The notes under the pieces were generated by a model, which saw nothing but the letters and a program-made list of their open reading frames with translations, did not search any database and had not been told where the DNA came from. From contig JAFFJZ010000006.1 in assembly GCA_018340375.1 (NCBI GenBank), forward strand, positions 21,954,001-22,018,000: a stretch of DNA of 64,000 nucleotides. Direction: 5' to 3'. Origin of the DNA: Gonatopus flavifemur (taxonomy: Eukaryota; Arthropoda; Insecta; Hymenoptera; Dryinidae). The position numbers and the translations under genes are program-made. Shown in pieces: positions 10,480 to 22,866 of this stretch (positions are counted from its first letter, which is position 1; each line of letters opens with the position of its first letter).

Positions 10480-12447
10480 AATAGTTGCTGCAAATATTCC
10501 CTTCTCTCTGGTTAAACTCAAAGAACCATTTCGTGGACATTGTTTCGACTCGATCGAGGAGATAATAACCAGAAAAGAGCTTTTCAGACTGTTTCAAGAA
10601 TTAGAAACAATCTCGGCACAAGTGCATTGTGCAGCGAATAGAAAGATCCGCTATCTTTCGAACAAATTCACCTTATCTTTTGGCCACAATAGTACACATA
10701 AACGTATATTACCATTATCAAAATGATGAACTTTCGCTCCGTTCACGGTATCAGTGCTATCCAAGAGTCGACGATCCTCCAACTTATCTTTCCTTCCAAA
10801 CAAAACCATTGTCCTTAACATTCATTCGAATCGCTTTTATCCGCATCAGATACACATCTCTTTCTTCATTTACTTTTCTTTTCCATCATACGTGTTCCAT
10901 TTTCTCCCTGTTATTCTATTTTTATAATATTGAATTTATCATGACAATTATTACGACACAACCACTCGAGTTAAAATCACATGAAAACACCTAGTAATCC
11001 GATTCCCATGGTATAGGGTAATGTACATTATATGCTATTACTCGTGAAGAGAATATTCACCGTTCACCGCGAATGAAATCACCACTGGCGGTTGCAATGT
11101 CTTTCACTTGTTGTCGGGATCTCAATAATAGGTCTCTGGGGCCTCTTATTACCAAGACACGTTGTACTTCTTCGTAGACGTTACAATATGATTAAGAACG
11201 ACATGATAATTTCGATAACTCAACCCTGAAAGTGGTTTAGTTTATATACAGTAGTACAGATTCATTCGCGACACTGAAAACGATTGCTGTTAAATGAATT
11301 GATTCGTTCAATCTTTTTTCTTTGTTGTTGTTTATTACAGAACGATTGATAAAAATGAAAAAACTATGCCAAGAAGTGTTTTCATTGTAATTGTGAATTT
11401 ATATGTGATTTATATTCAAGCTGTCACAAGGTTCCCAGAGAGAACAAGAACGAGGAGCAACGTTGTTTACAATGAATAAGAGAATAGAATAATTAATAAA
11501 TCACTCTGGTTAAACACAATACGCAGAACTAAACCTGTGGCTAGAATAGGATGTCTTAGTCTCTGCGATTCTTTGTACTATGGCAAACTAGAATTCTAAC
11601 AATTCTAAAAACCGTGAACTTTTAAAGCACAACAGAAATGAACAACAAAAAAAAACACTGAACCCTTATTCGGTTTCGTTCCTCTATCGATTTGTAGATT
11701 GTAACGAGTCTCGTTGATAACTCGTAATCGCTCTACCGTATCTTCCACTCACTCATTCAAACGAACTGGTCTCATCTTCGCGCCATATTTAATTATTTCA
11801 TTCAACTAATAATAATCCACGCTATAACCACCACTTTCGTTAACACACTGAGATTCCATACCGTTTAACTATAGACAGACTCACTACAGACCGAAATCAA
11901 AATCAAAAGAAAAAGAGTTGAAACTAAATTGTCATGTGTTTCTGTCGTGGTTTCTCGTGAAAGTGTAAGCAACCACCACCGGCTAAGAACTGCTTTCCGA
12001 GATTCTTGTGACTGGTTGTTGCCTCTACAACACATTGAGATTCGAAGGAGAGACATACCAGCTGGACTCTTAACGTCTTACGAAAGAGGGGATAAAAGTG
12101 AGGAAGGAAGGAAAGAAAAAATAGAGGAGTGAAAGAGTATCAAATGGTAACGGGAGAATGGCGTCGAGACGTCAAAGGTTTATTAAATTCGTTCAAAGCA
12201 CATTTATTCCTTGCCCGTTCCGATTGAATAATAAACAAAATCCCGCTGCAATGAACTTCCTCTGCCTCGGTCTCTTGTGCTTTCATGAGAAAACCGACTA
12301 CCGTGAAACGGTGATCTTACCAAGGATGAGGACTTCCTCATTTTTGTTAGTAATGGTTACTTGGAACTTCGTTTTGGTTAGAGATTAAATTTCTTTCCTT
12401 CAAATTTAGAATCCAAAATTCTGTTCAATAGCTATTTATCAGCTGCC
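10480..12447. other. Low-repeat stretch, no gene recognised
   Basis: Unlike its surroundings this block shows no long inverted repeats. Open frames of up to 121 codons (10629-10994 plus) match no family I know and have a random composition. On the minus strand it could hold an untranslated first exon of the vari-like gene, but I see no decisive signal. Confidence 0.35.
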
Positions 12448-12728
12448 ACTACACCTCGAGTTCAAAAATTTAAACGATTTTTGTCCTCATATTTCGTTTT
12501 TAGACTGATTTTGTCCTGATTGTTGAATAATGCGGACAAAAACAGTACTTTTCCATGATTTTAGTCTGAATTTTTCCTCAACCACTTTCATTTGTTGGAA
12601 GAGAAATTCAGACTGAAATTATGAAAAAAGCACTGTTTGTATCCGCATTATTCAACAATCAGGATAAAATCAGTCTGAAAATGGAATATGAGGACAAAAA
12701 CAGTTCAAATTCTTCGACTCGGGACTGT
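12448..12728. repeat. Foldback element (GACTGATTTTGTCCTGATTG arms)
   Basis: Left arm with TTTTTGTCCTCATATTTCG and GACTGATTTTGTCCTG pairs with the right arm near 12650-12700. The loop is around 12585-12600. About 280 bp. Confidence 0.75.
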
Positions 12729-13019
12729 AAGAAAAGCGATGTTGGAATTAACACCACTCGGATCCTATAGAAATCCACCCTAAAATCAGTGTTAGAATGG
12801 TACTAAAAGAACATTATTTGGTTTGAAGTACAGTGTGTAGGGCTTCGTCGTTGACCGAATAATCAAATAAAGAGAATAATTGTTCCCAACTGATCGATTA
12901 ATTCAGTTCTCTGAATTCAGAGAATTTCACCCTGATTTCTTAAAATGTACCAATCCTGGGGAAAAAATGACGTTCACCGAGCGTGAGGAAAATATTCATG
13001 AAAATAAGAATACTGCTCT

Positions 13020-13235
13020 CTGACTCCTGAAGAGTGAGTTTTCACTCCATCAGAGTAAATGTTCACTCTCTTGGAGTGAAAATTTCACCCTTATAAACAG
13101 GTAGAATTTTACTCCTTAAAGAGAAATAAAATTCATTCTTATGGAATAAAAACTGACTCCTGTTAGACTTGCAGTATCTCCATTCTTTGAGAGTGAACTT
13201 TTCTACTTCCAGGGATTTAGAAAGTGAGATAGGGT
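13020..13235. repeat. GAGTGAA/TTCACTC-rich repeat
   Basis: A run of short palindromes (GAGTGAGTTTTCACTC, GAGTGAAAATTTCACCC). It includes the word GCAGTATCTCCATTCTTTGA that recurs at 9190, 21710 and 27260. Confidence 0.55.
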
Positions 13236-13316
13236 GATTGATTCTCAACAATGGACTCTTTTCGGCAGGAAGTGCGATAAGCGTTCATAAAAAGTTCCAG
13301 CACGCTTCAATTCCTA

Positions 13317-13555
13317 CTCTCTAAAATTTTTAGAGTGAGATTTTACTCTTTAGCCAGCCAAAAGTGAGCTCGTCGAAATTTTGAGTGAAATTTCCACTCT
13401 TTTAGAGTGACAGTCTGAAGTTTGAGGTCAGAAATTCACATCCACTCCAATTCTAGAGTGAGGGTTCACTCGAAACGAGTTGAAATCCCACTCGCAGCGG
13501 ACTGGCTCACTTGTGGGACTTGGTGGAGTGAAACACGTGGTTTTCCACTCTAGAA
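13317..13555. repeat. Dispersed repeat, 'TTTAGCCAGCCAAAAGTGAGC' subtype of the GAGTGAA family
   Basis: It starts CTCTCTAAAATTTTTAGAGTG and contains TTTAGCCAGCCAAAAGTGAG, CCACTCCAATTCTAGAGTG and GCGGACTGGCTCACTT in order. A second copy in the same order lies at 25589-25823 in intron 1 of DPP4 copy A. Partial copies are at 26772-26941 and (reversed) 22165-22290. Confidence 0.7.
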
Positions 13556-14085
13556 ACTCAATTGCCCAACTCACTCCCCAAATCTTTTATATTCTCTCCT
13601 CTCTCAACTGAAAATTCTCTCTTAAAGAATGAAAATACTGCGAATTCAACGAGAGTGAGATTCCACTGCTACAGATGACTCAGATGACAGGAGATTCATA
13701 TAATATTCTTATAACATTGCATACATGAAAATTCAGCAGCTGTTAAAAGTGAATTTCGCCATCGCGTTTCATGCAAAGATTCATGATTTCTCCTACATTA
13801 AAAATAAAATCAATAATTATTTAGTTCACGGCCTTACATCCTCTAAGGTTTCCAAGTATACAAGTACTTCGATCATCATAGAATTATCGATCAGAAGTTT
13901 CATGGCCAGGAATAGGAAATGCAGATACCAGTACTTTTTCAGGCATTTTTCTCTCAATCGAATTCGAATAAACTATATTTCTTCCATAAAAATATTCCAA
14001 GAATCAAATCAAATGACTCCTGAAAGTGTGAATAATTGTATCTCACGCTTAATGAACGAAAGTAAAACGGTGAATGTGTAATTAC

Positions 14086-14203
14086 CTGAAGTTGAATTAA
14101 TATTGTTGGGACTCCGGCATTTCCTGTGAATAATGGAAGAGAGAACGGAACAACCGCACGCATCGCGAATGTCCCTGTTTAGAATGCCTTTCGAGGTTTT
14201 CAT
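14086..14203 (-). CDS. Candidate start exon of the vari-like gene
   Basis: On the minus strand an ATG (complement of 14201-14203, A at -3) opens a 118 bp frame that ends in phase 1 at a GTAATT donor. That phase fits the acceptor phase of the L27 exon at 914-1029, and the joined codon would be Ala. A TATATATA word on the opposite side (14506-14513) could serve as an upstream TATA box about 300 bp before the ATG. Against it, the 39 residues match nothing I know, and a second open frame of the same exon (14163 downward) is also open. A conjecture resting on phase and orientation only. Confidence 0.28.
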
Positions 14204-17200
14204 CGTGGAAGATTCGTGATTTCGATGCTACAATTCTGTTTTTATTCTTCATCGCTTCATCGTTTCTCACTCCTAGAACATGTTTTTACCGTGTGGAGAA
14301 TTTTTACACTTTAACAGCAATGTTCGCACAATTAGCACGAGATTCGATGAATTTATTTTTTCTCCTCCTCCTCATCGATCACGGGATTCGCGGGAACGTG
14401 TGTGTTTTTTCTCACTTTTTTGATGGATTGAATCTTATGTAATCCCAAGAAAAATTAACCACCACGTGTAACGTATGATTTCATCTTTTCGAAATATATC
14501 TGGTGTATATATAGAACCGTGTGTTGCAACTTTTGCAAATTTTGTGCAATAAATCTTCTTATTAATTATGCAGAACACAAAATGAACGCACGGGAAAATA
14601 TTTGCGGTAAATTCTGGAACAGGTACAATTTATATTACTCCAAAATTGTCCCCATCCCAAATTTTATTTATATAATATTTGATTTTTTTGCGTGTGGGTT
14701 TTGAGTGTTTTGACGATGTCGATGAGGGTCTTGAGAAAAAAAAGTCTGCATGTAGATTGTTACTGTACACGTGTTATTTTATTATTAAAGTATCGTTCGA
14801 TCATCGAAGCGGATATACGATATGGACTTTTTATCTTTTTTATTTCGCCACCTTGATTTTCTTCACGGAGAGAACGATCGGGAATCGATGGCGTAAGTCC
14901 AAAATCCAAGATCTATTCATAGAAGTTTGACGTTGTGAGATAAAAAGGGGGTATGAGAATATTTGCTCATATTTTTAGTAGAAAGGATATGATTGAAAAA
15001 CAAAGAACCAGAATAAGGGGATACGTCCAACTCGGTGTTTGAAAATTCTGGACTATTCGATAAAAATTTGAATGACTATAGAGGAATTAAATGTCAACTA
15101 TTAAAAAACACCATAAAGTACACGAACTACGGGTGTTTTTAATTTTTTGATTCAAAAACAAGCATTTTGTTTCTTTAATTGTATACTAAAACTCAAAATA
15201 CTGCAATGTTGGTTTGTTTTTGAACAAAAGAATCCCTTTCGAAATTCTCTTTCATTTCAAGTGAATGTACAATTATCTGGAGTGTTAAGAACTGTTCCTT
15301 TATAGGTGAAAACAACAAAAACTTGAATTTAAAAACAAAAAGAAAAGTAGAGAAAATCGGGTTAACAATAGGTAGGAGCTATCGTCACGAACGCGAAGAG
15401 ACTGTTAAGGTTCGATATATGAAGACCGTATGATACTTATGTTTCACCCTCACTCCTGAGAGAAGAAGGGGTGAGTGGGAGCGTGGGTTTTGAACCCTAC
15501 CCTCGTGGCGGATTCTTTGCGTGGCAGCTCCGGCTTGTACGTGTAGGCACGTATGGACAAGTTCATCGATCGATAATAACTTGTTCAATTTGTAAAATAA
15601 ATTAATGTTCCCTTCTTTCCTCCACGTCCTTCGTTGGATGATCCTTTGTTTACAGTCTCAATCCCTTCGACTTTGTACGAGTGATCTTTGTCGTGTAACA
15701 TATGAGAACGTCGTTGAAACAACAAGAGATCCGCACTTCGAATCGTGTTGGAGGTCATCAAATTTCATCCAAGCTGTTCCAACAGCTGAGGGTCTTTTTC
15801 AATCCTCTCAACAAGGAATTTTTACCAGTTCAGATAATCAATGGGTTACGTCGAAGGAAGATAAACAACAAGATATATTTAATAACATCCCATGCAGGTA
15901 TTGCCAAGACTGAAAAAAACCCTCCGTGAAGAAAAATTGGCCCAATATTGTTCCATCATTGTCCCGTTGTTTCCAATGGATAATCAGTCATGAAATGGTC
16001 GCTACATTTGGTACAAGCTCGGCACAAGTGTAAAAATCGAGCATTCGCTGAGAACAATAGTGCCAATATTGCCCACATGAGTGGCACAATGTTTATAAAT
16101 TGAATTTTGAATTTACAATGGCTGGGAACTTGGGCTGACCCGATCTTCCTGCCATAATTAATCCTACACACTAGTTTCACACACCAAGCTAGATTTTATT
16201 GATCTATATTATTAGTTTAGTTTGAGCATAATTCAACAATAGAATCAAAATTGATTGAAATATCAAAGAGCGCAAATTTTCTGATGATCATACAAGCTTG
16301 TCCCAGTCTTGTCACATTTCTTCTATCGTTTTAAGATAATTCATGTACGGTATTCTGAGGGAGAAAGTCATGAACTGAAATATGGATCTGCGATCAACGA
16401 AGCATTGGTTGATGCTTGGTAAGTGAATTGGACCGGGTCTGGCAACACCACTGGCCTAAGCTTGTCCTGATCTTATCATTCCCGAGCCTGGGCCAAGTTT
16501 GGTGAATTGTTCGAGACAAGTCTCGACAGGTCTTGTGCCATTGGTCCATACACACATGGGATTTAGTACCAACAAAAGACTTGGAGTAACAAAAGGTTCT
16601 GGTTGTTGTTCAACCAAACACTTTTTCCGATGTAGACAACACAGAGTATCGACCTATTCTCCTTTTTTCTATTTTAATTACGAAACATGGAACTTCTGAA
16701 AAGAAATGTGATTTCCACTTCACGAGCTGTTGTATTTCATTGGGACAAACATAAATTTCCTGCAATGGAGAGTGTGTTTGCAATCACCAGGTTAAAATTG
16801 TCCATGGGCTGTTGTTGGACTGTCACAGAGGTCGCCACGATAGGCCGAGCCTGGGTTAACAAGAATGGCTGCTAATAATTTCCCCAATCCAGCCCCGATG
16901 AGGGGTCACTTTCATTTTTTTATTGTGGTTAAAAATAAAATAAAACATCCGTCCCATAATTTTGATATAAATGGAATAAATGTCAGAGGATTCCGAAAAG
17001 TTCGACACATAATTTTCCTGATCGATTTAGTCCTCAGCCTACAAACAGGGTTAGCGTAACCCAGGGAGTATTCGCAACATGCGAAGTTTGAAAAGAGTGA
17101 GAGTTTCAACGTCCGCATCTTGAAGGAGGCAACTTCAGTGTGAACTGATGGATTAGTACCACTTCATTAATCAATTTAAAGAAATGCGAGTTAATGTCAA

Positions 17201-17745
17201 GTTTTGTGTGCGAAAAAATGGGTCAATTTCAAGTTCGGAGGTTGAGGTTTGAACTATCGAATGACGCAAATTCGCATTCTTTAGTTAATTCACAAACAAT
17301 TTCTGTCAGTCAAGAAATATTTTTTGAGAAGTCACGGAAATTTTTAGTAAATTTCCAAATCCATAAGTTTTAATACTTTTCTTTTTGGAAATTCACAAAC
17401 ATTCTTGCGGATTGTGATGGTTTTGGCGTTGAAGTATAGCTGCGTCTTGGAAGAGATGAAGATTTCTTTCTGTCACGGGATCTTCGAATGAGACTTATAT
17501 ATTTATTGAAAGTTTGGTCCGCTCCTCGCATAAGAAACGAGCTAGGTGCATTTTGCTGGAAGAGTTCCACCTTGGACCAAGCTACCAGCCATGCTTGGTG
17601 CGACATGAGAATTTTCTGTCATCCAGGGATGTCTAATGTCTAACGCTCGTGTAAACTCAGTCGTCTTCTTTCCGACAATATTAGTTGAAGGATGGACCAA
17701 GTGTGTGTATTTTACACCGAATATTTCATCAAATATAACTAACAT
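14204..17745. other. Intergenic stretch without recognised gene
   Basis: AT-rich sequence with many short open frames and no family match. 17290-17410 is a worn copy of the AATTTCCAAA MITE family. AGGGTTAGCGTAACCC-like sequence at 17047-17063 recurs at 55100-55115. Nothing else recognised. Confidence 0.4.
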
Positions 17746-18027
17746 CCCAGACAGCACAAATGATCATTTTGAATTCACAAAAACTTCTGAAAGAACTTCT
17801 TGAACAGTCCCCGTTGTGACAGTAAAAATGAATTCAATATGAACTCAATGAATTGACAATGCATGCATGTTGAATGCCTGAATAGTTTTTTATGAATTCG
17901 TGATATGAATTCTTTCTGAAGATTGAGTTATTCATCAAGAGTTCATTTCGAATTCAAACTATTCATAATGAATTCATGTTTACTGTCATAACGGGAGCTC
18001 TTTGCGGGGACTTTTGTGCTGTATGGG
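17746..18027. repeat. Foldback element, CCCAGACAGCACAAATG ends
   Basis: Starts CCCAGACAGCACAAATGATC and ends CTTTTGTGCTGTATGGG. 282 bp with arms pairing through TGAATTCACAAAAACTTC and TTGAATTCAT. It belongs to the CCCAYACAGCAC family. A 281 bp sister lies 1.8 kb downstream. Confidence 0.75.
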
Positions 18028-19534
18028 ATACCTGTGATAAATTAGTTCATTAAGATATTTATTTTTGAGCAAAATAATCAACGACCAAGCAAAATTTCAC
18101 CGGTTGGCCCTGAAAGATCACGATGGCATGTTCTTACGCGATGCAGGAATTGATGTCACGAGCAAAATACAGTGGGTGTATCGAGTCACCGTCTTCTCAT
18201 GATGACGTGAGCCTCTAAATATAAAACAAACAATAAACAATACTCAGGTTCTCCATAGATCGAGATTAACAATTTTATCATTTTAAGGTACAATATAGCG
18301 TTATTTTGTATACCATGGTGTGTTCTACAGATAGATGATCGTGGAACGTTTTTCAAGACAACTATCGCTGCAATATACGTATAGAGTCACCTTTATCCTT
18401 GAATATATCTTTCAATGAGTATCGAGTACATTCCTTTTCGATGAGCGTGTCGCCGTTTCACGAAATATATTCTCTTGAATATTTCCACTTTTCTTGTGTT
18501 TTGTATACACTCGGATCGTTTGTTTTTATGAACTTGTAGAGAAATTATTACATTATAAAAGAAAAAAACTGGAAATTTACTGAGCCCTGGTACTGGAAAA
18601 TGGATTTAGCACTGTACAATTACAATTTTTGCAGCAAAATCATAGTGAATATTCCAATGAAACAGTCCAATGTACTGGTTAACAATTTTCAGTGAATTAC
18701 TAGAAGTTTTCAGGGGACATTTCTTAGATCTTTTTGGGTGGATTCTTGTCGAAACGGAATTTTGGAAGAATGATTGTACAAGTAGATCGTAGTTTCCATG
18801 AATTCCATGATTATTTTCATTGAGTTGCGAAGAATGGAAGTAAACTGAGATATTCTAGTGAAAAAATTAATCATTTATGGATAAACAAAACTTCGTGGTG
18901 GAAATTCACCGATGTAGAAGTCCTTTTCACATGAAAAATTCCAATTTCAAGAACGTTGCGGTGTTCAAGGGGGGAGGGGACAAGCTAAATCTTATGAAAT
19001 CTCACTTGGGGGAGAGGGGGATCTTAGCAAATATGACGTAATTTTTTTCTAGCAAACAAACGGTGTAAAATTGCGTCAAATTATTTTGAAAAAATTTAAT
19101 TTCATCATTGTGATTTCAAATCAAGGTAATAATCTTAAATAAAAGTAACAGAACACATTGTGTTTTCATTTTTCTTTAATAATCCAACGCATTTACACCC
19201 AAAACACAAATTTTGAAAAATCTCACGTGAGATTAGGGGGTCAAAAAATCCTCGAAAATGCCTGACGTAATCAATGGACGTCCCCTAAGAAACGTTCCAT
19301 GGACATTTGCAAATGTTTCCAAACGTTCGTTGAATGTTTAATTTCTCCACGCGGTGAAAATAACAAGGAATAAAAAGGAAAAAAAATACCTCAAACACCA
19401 AAATGAGTTGGAAATTCATTAATTTGAGTTCATCTGGGATAACGTTGTGCCGTTGAATTCAGTTTTATTCACATGAATCGCTAAAGATGAAAAGAACTCA
19501 GTCAAAATCATGTCAGAATGCCATCATTTTTATT
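18028..19534. other. Intergenic stretch, weak inverted repeat only
   Basis: No gene recognised. Around 18965-19290, AATCTCACTTGGGGG and the complement-like CTCACGTGAGATTAGGGGG with two TGACGTAAT words suggest a decayed inverted-repeat element. Confidence 0.35.
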
Positions 19535-19815
19535 CCCAACCAGCACAAATGATCAATTTGAATACATAAAGACTTCGTAAAGACCTCTTGAATAGTTCCC
19601 GTTATGCTAATCGATATATGTTAAATAGGGATATTTTGAATTCAAAATAAAAACGTTTTGACTGCCCGGACAATTGATCATGAAATCTCGATATGATTCC
19701 TTTCTGAACACTAAGTTGTTCATTGGTAGTTCATTTTGAATTCAAGATATTTATAATGAATACATATTGATCAGCATAACGGGAACTCTTTGCGAGAACT
19801 CGTGTGCTGTATGGG
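19535..19815. repeat. Foldback element, CCCAACCAGCACAAATG ends
   Basis: Starts CCCAACCAGCACAAATGATC and ends CTCGTGTGCTGTATGGG. It is the sister of 17746-18027, with the same arms (CTCTTGAATAGTTCCCGTTATG). Confidence 0.75.
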
Positions 19816-20447
19816 TTCTAGGTTGATGTCATTTTGACGAACTGTTCTCATCGAGTGACTAGGGAACTATAAAAATTCTTATTGAATTAAACGTACTCCA
19901 TATTCACGGATGTATATATTTGCTATATAAATTTGATAGAATATAACGGCAATTGTTTGAAGAAGTGTTTGAAAAGTTGACAAAAATTGTTTTTAAATGG
20001 GAAAAGAAATTATGTTCAAATGAGTAGGAATCGTTGATTCAAAGTGGAGGGAACCGGCATGTAACACCATCTAGGAAAAACATACGTAATATCATTTCGT
20101 TATCCATCGAATACCGACTGTGCATCTTGAAAAGTGGATACCCAATGGTAGGTAAATTGAAATCATTCCTCCCTTCATTGACAGATAACGTTAGTATGTT
20201 AATTGGGACTTGTAACATTGAATAAAAACGACAAGAAAACACCATTTTATTGAATTTGACGTGAAATTAGAGAGCGTTTAGACAAGATATGATTTTTCTG
20301 AAGAATTAACACTTCTCCCTCGATCGGTATGGAATTTCACGGTAATTTTCACAAGAGAGTTCTTTCAGTGCAGCGAAAAGTGGGATCAACAAGGAATACA
20401 TCCAACCTTGATTGTTGAAATCCAACCCTTGAATACTGCAAGCCCAA

Positions 20448-20880
20448 CAAGAGTGAGATTTCACTCCCAAATAGTGAGTTCTCACTCTCATAAAATGGTA
20501 GAATTTTTCCACACTGAGAACTCAATTTCTTAGATTGGAGGAAAATTTTCTTTGCCCTTATTCTAATAAATCTTTCATCCAACGGAACAAAATTCAGTTC
20601 GATGGAAGGAGTTTTTATCAGATTGAAACAGAAATATAATCCTTCTTGAATTCGAAGACTATAATTTTAATTCAATGAAAAATTTTCTCATTGGAATGAA
20701 TCATTTTTTCCATTGGAAATAACATTTATCAGAATAAGGGCAATGAAATTTCCTTCCAATTCAAGAAATTGGGTTCTCAGTGCACTCTTCAAAGTGAGTA
20801 GAAATTTCACTCTGATAGAGTGGAAATTCATTCTTATGAAGTGAAAACTCACTCTTTCGGAGTCGGATTTCACCCCTTTT
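20448..20880. repeat. GAGTGAA-family element split by a MITE
   Basis: GAGTGAGATTTCACTC words at 20452-20505 and GAGTGAAAACTCACTC-type words at 20783-20875 flank the 271 bp MITE at 20512-20782, which looks inserted with a CA target. Confidence 0.55.
20512..20782. repeat. MITE, CACTGAGAACTCAATTTC ends
   Basis: Starts CACTGAGAACTCAATTTCTT and ends GAAATTGGGTTCTCAGTG. Arms pair through TTTTCTTTGCCCTTATTCT. A second copy of the same family lies at 28945-29153 in intron 4 of DPP4 copy A. Confidence 0.75.
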
Positions 20881-21339
20881 GGATTATGTTACTGAAGTTT
20901 GAATCGTTGATCAAAGCGAAACGGGAATCCAAACCCACAAAATCTGATGAATGATCGTTATTTAAGTTTTTAAATCGACTTTTTGGAACTGATAACATCG
21001 CTGAAAAAAATACTGAAATTTTTGAGTCTATAACAATCGAGTATTCACCGAAAAACACGTTTCGTTGAAATGTGAACAAGCAAAAACTTTAGTTTTGCTA
21101 ACCAAATCTTTGTTGTTGCAACAAAACATTTGGTATTAGACACAAAATATTCTTGTTAACACATTTAAGAACAAATCAATTCTGTCGAAAGCACGAAAAT
21201 TTGGGTGAAGGAACAAAAGTTTTTTTGTTGTTCACATATCAACTAAAATGTTTTGTCGTTTTAACCAAACAGTTTTCTCGGTGTTCCGTTATTCGATTAC
21301 TAATTCATTTCAATAAACGAGTCAAACTTCCGCAACTTT

Positions 21340-21830
21340 CCAAATTTCTTGGAGTGAGAATCCACTCCTAAACAGTGAGTTTTGTTTCCCTAAGAGTGAA
21401 TTTTCACTCTAGAGATCGAGTTAAAATTTAACTCCGATAGAATGAAGATTCACTCTTATGAAGTGAAAACTATTATTGAACTCTCTAAATTCCTTGGAGT
21501 GAAAATTCACTCTTGCCGAGTGAAAATACTGCAACTCCGAAAGAGTGAAAAATTTCACTCTTGAAGAGTGAATTTTCACTCTATAAGAGTGGAAATCAAT
21601 TCTGGTGTTTGGAGTGAAAAAATCACTCTTAGGAAAAAGAGTGAATATTGACTCTTTAAGAGTGAAATTTCACTCTTCAAGAGTTGAGCTCTCACTCCGT
21701 TCTAGAGATGCAGTATTTTGACTCTTTGAAGAGTGAATATTCACTCCAAAGAATTTAGAGACAATCCGCAGTATTTTGACTCCTTAAGAGTGATTTTTCA
21801 CTCCTAGAAATTTGGAGAATAATTAATCTT
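21340..21830. repeat. Densest GAGTGAA/TTCACTC array
   Basis: About 490 bp made of repeated short palindromes such as GAGTGAAAATTCACTC and GAGTGAAATTTCACTC. The sub-element 21481-21760 starts CTCTCTAAATTCCTTGGAGTG and ends CACTCCAAAGAATTTAGAG. Spacing is irregular, so it is neither a satellite nor a CRISPR array. Confidence 0.7.
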
Positions 21831-21908
21831 ATATAGAATAGCATATATTTGTTCCATATGCCATGAAATCCCACGGTCCAACATTTGTGGCGGGTTGAGA
21901 AACATAAT

Positions 21909-22075
21909 CCACATAACAATTCATGTCTTGCGATGTCTTTTAGATAAGTTGAGGATGTCTCAACTTCTCCTCAGGATGTTGAGGAGTTTTAGACATCTAA
22001 AAGACATCTAAATGTGTTGCGCAAGACATCTTAAACTTATCGAAAAGACATCGCAAGATATGAATTGTTATGTGG
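21909..22075. repeat. Hairpin element, CCACATAACAATTCATG ends
   Basis: Left CCACATAACAATTCATGTCT and right complement ending TTATGTGG. Arms pair through CTTGCGATGTCTTTT. The ends and inner AAGACATCTT words resemble the hairpin at 42457-42664. Confidence 0.75.
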
Positions 22076-22164
22076 GAAGAGACTCAGTGAAGTAATCGGA
22101 TCATTGAAACAGAGTTCTCAATATTTTTCTCTCAATCTAAAAAAAGTGAAAAATCATACGTTCC

Positions 22165-22290
22165 ACTCCACCAACTCTCAGAAGTGAGTTTGTCCGCTTC
22201 GAGCGGAATTCTTCCTCGTTTCGAGTGAACCATCACTCTTTCGAAGTGAAAAATTCACTCTGAAATTGGTGTGGTTGTAAGTTTCCAACT
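22165..22290 (-). repeat. Partial reversed copy of the 13317 repeat
   Basis: On the minus strand it shows CCAATTTCAGAGTGA, TTCACTCGAAACGAGG, GAAGCGGAC and TTGGTGGAGTGGAA in the same order as 13440-13535. Confidence 0.5.
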
Positions 22291-22399
22291 TTGCACCTTA
22301 AACTATCACTCCAAAAGAGTAGGAATTTCAATCGCAATTTCGACAAGCTCACTTTTAGTTGGCTGAAAGATGGAATCTCCCTCTACAAATTTTGGGGGG

Positions 22400-22650
22400 T
22401 CAAATGTCTGTTTCTTCTTAACGGCATTCACCACCTTCCCAAAAAGTTACTAGATTCCAAAATCGCCCCCCTCCCCCCAGTTTTCTCAGAAACGAACAAA
22501 TAAAATGAAAAATAAAGAGTAGCTGCATTTTCTTTGATATGCTAAGAAGATGCACCTGCTCGTCAAAATCGATTATATTCATTAATCGTTGAGAAAACTG
22601 GGGGGAGAGATCTAGTAACTTTGCCTCTGATGAATGCCCTTAAGGTGATA
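22400..22650. repeat. Foldback element with CCCCCAGTTTTCTCA arms
   Basis: CCCCCCAGTTTTCTCA near 22475 pairs with GAGAAAACTGGGGGGAG near 22592, and TTAACGGCATTCA near 22420 with TGAATGCCCTTAA near 22632. Confidence 0.6.
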
Positions 22651-22866
22651 CCAGTGATCCCTGAAGATGCAACCAGACCCATTGGATAGAAAAGGACATC
22701 GGCAAAACTCTTCTGACAAACTACTCGAAAACGAAGGAATGAAATAAAAATTCAATCAATAAAGATGGTCTGTACAGAGAGCGACATTTTTCTTTTATTG
22801 CTTTATTTTCGAAGAATTTGTCAGAAAAGATTTGGCTCGGATTGCGTCGTCAGGGGCCGCTGGTAC

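Larger units (their letters stand above)
1030..14085 (-). other. Presumed long first intron of the vari-like gene, filled with foldback elements
   Basis: If the exon at 14086-14203 really is the start exon, this 13 kb block is one intron. Its repeats are listed separately. Stretches in which I saw nothing specific are 3047-3712, 5229-6185, 6421-7047 and most of 10480-12447. If the start exon lies elsewhere, part of this block is intergenic. Confidence 0.35.

Noticed and set aside
10629..10994. 121-codon open frame as a gene
   Set aside because: Composition follows AT-rich background, there is no recognisable domain, and no splice or start context.
15480..15510. tRNA-like B box (GGTTCAAAACC on the minus strand)
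   Set aside because: No A box at the right spacing and no acceptor stem.
18960..19290. Foldback element
   Set aside because: Only scattered complementary words; ends could not be defined, so it is described only as part of the intergenic stretch.
21340..21830. Possible CRISPR-like array
   Set aside because: Repeats are 7-16 bp, irregular, self-palindromic, with no constant spacers, and the genome is an insect's.
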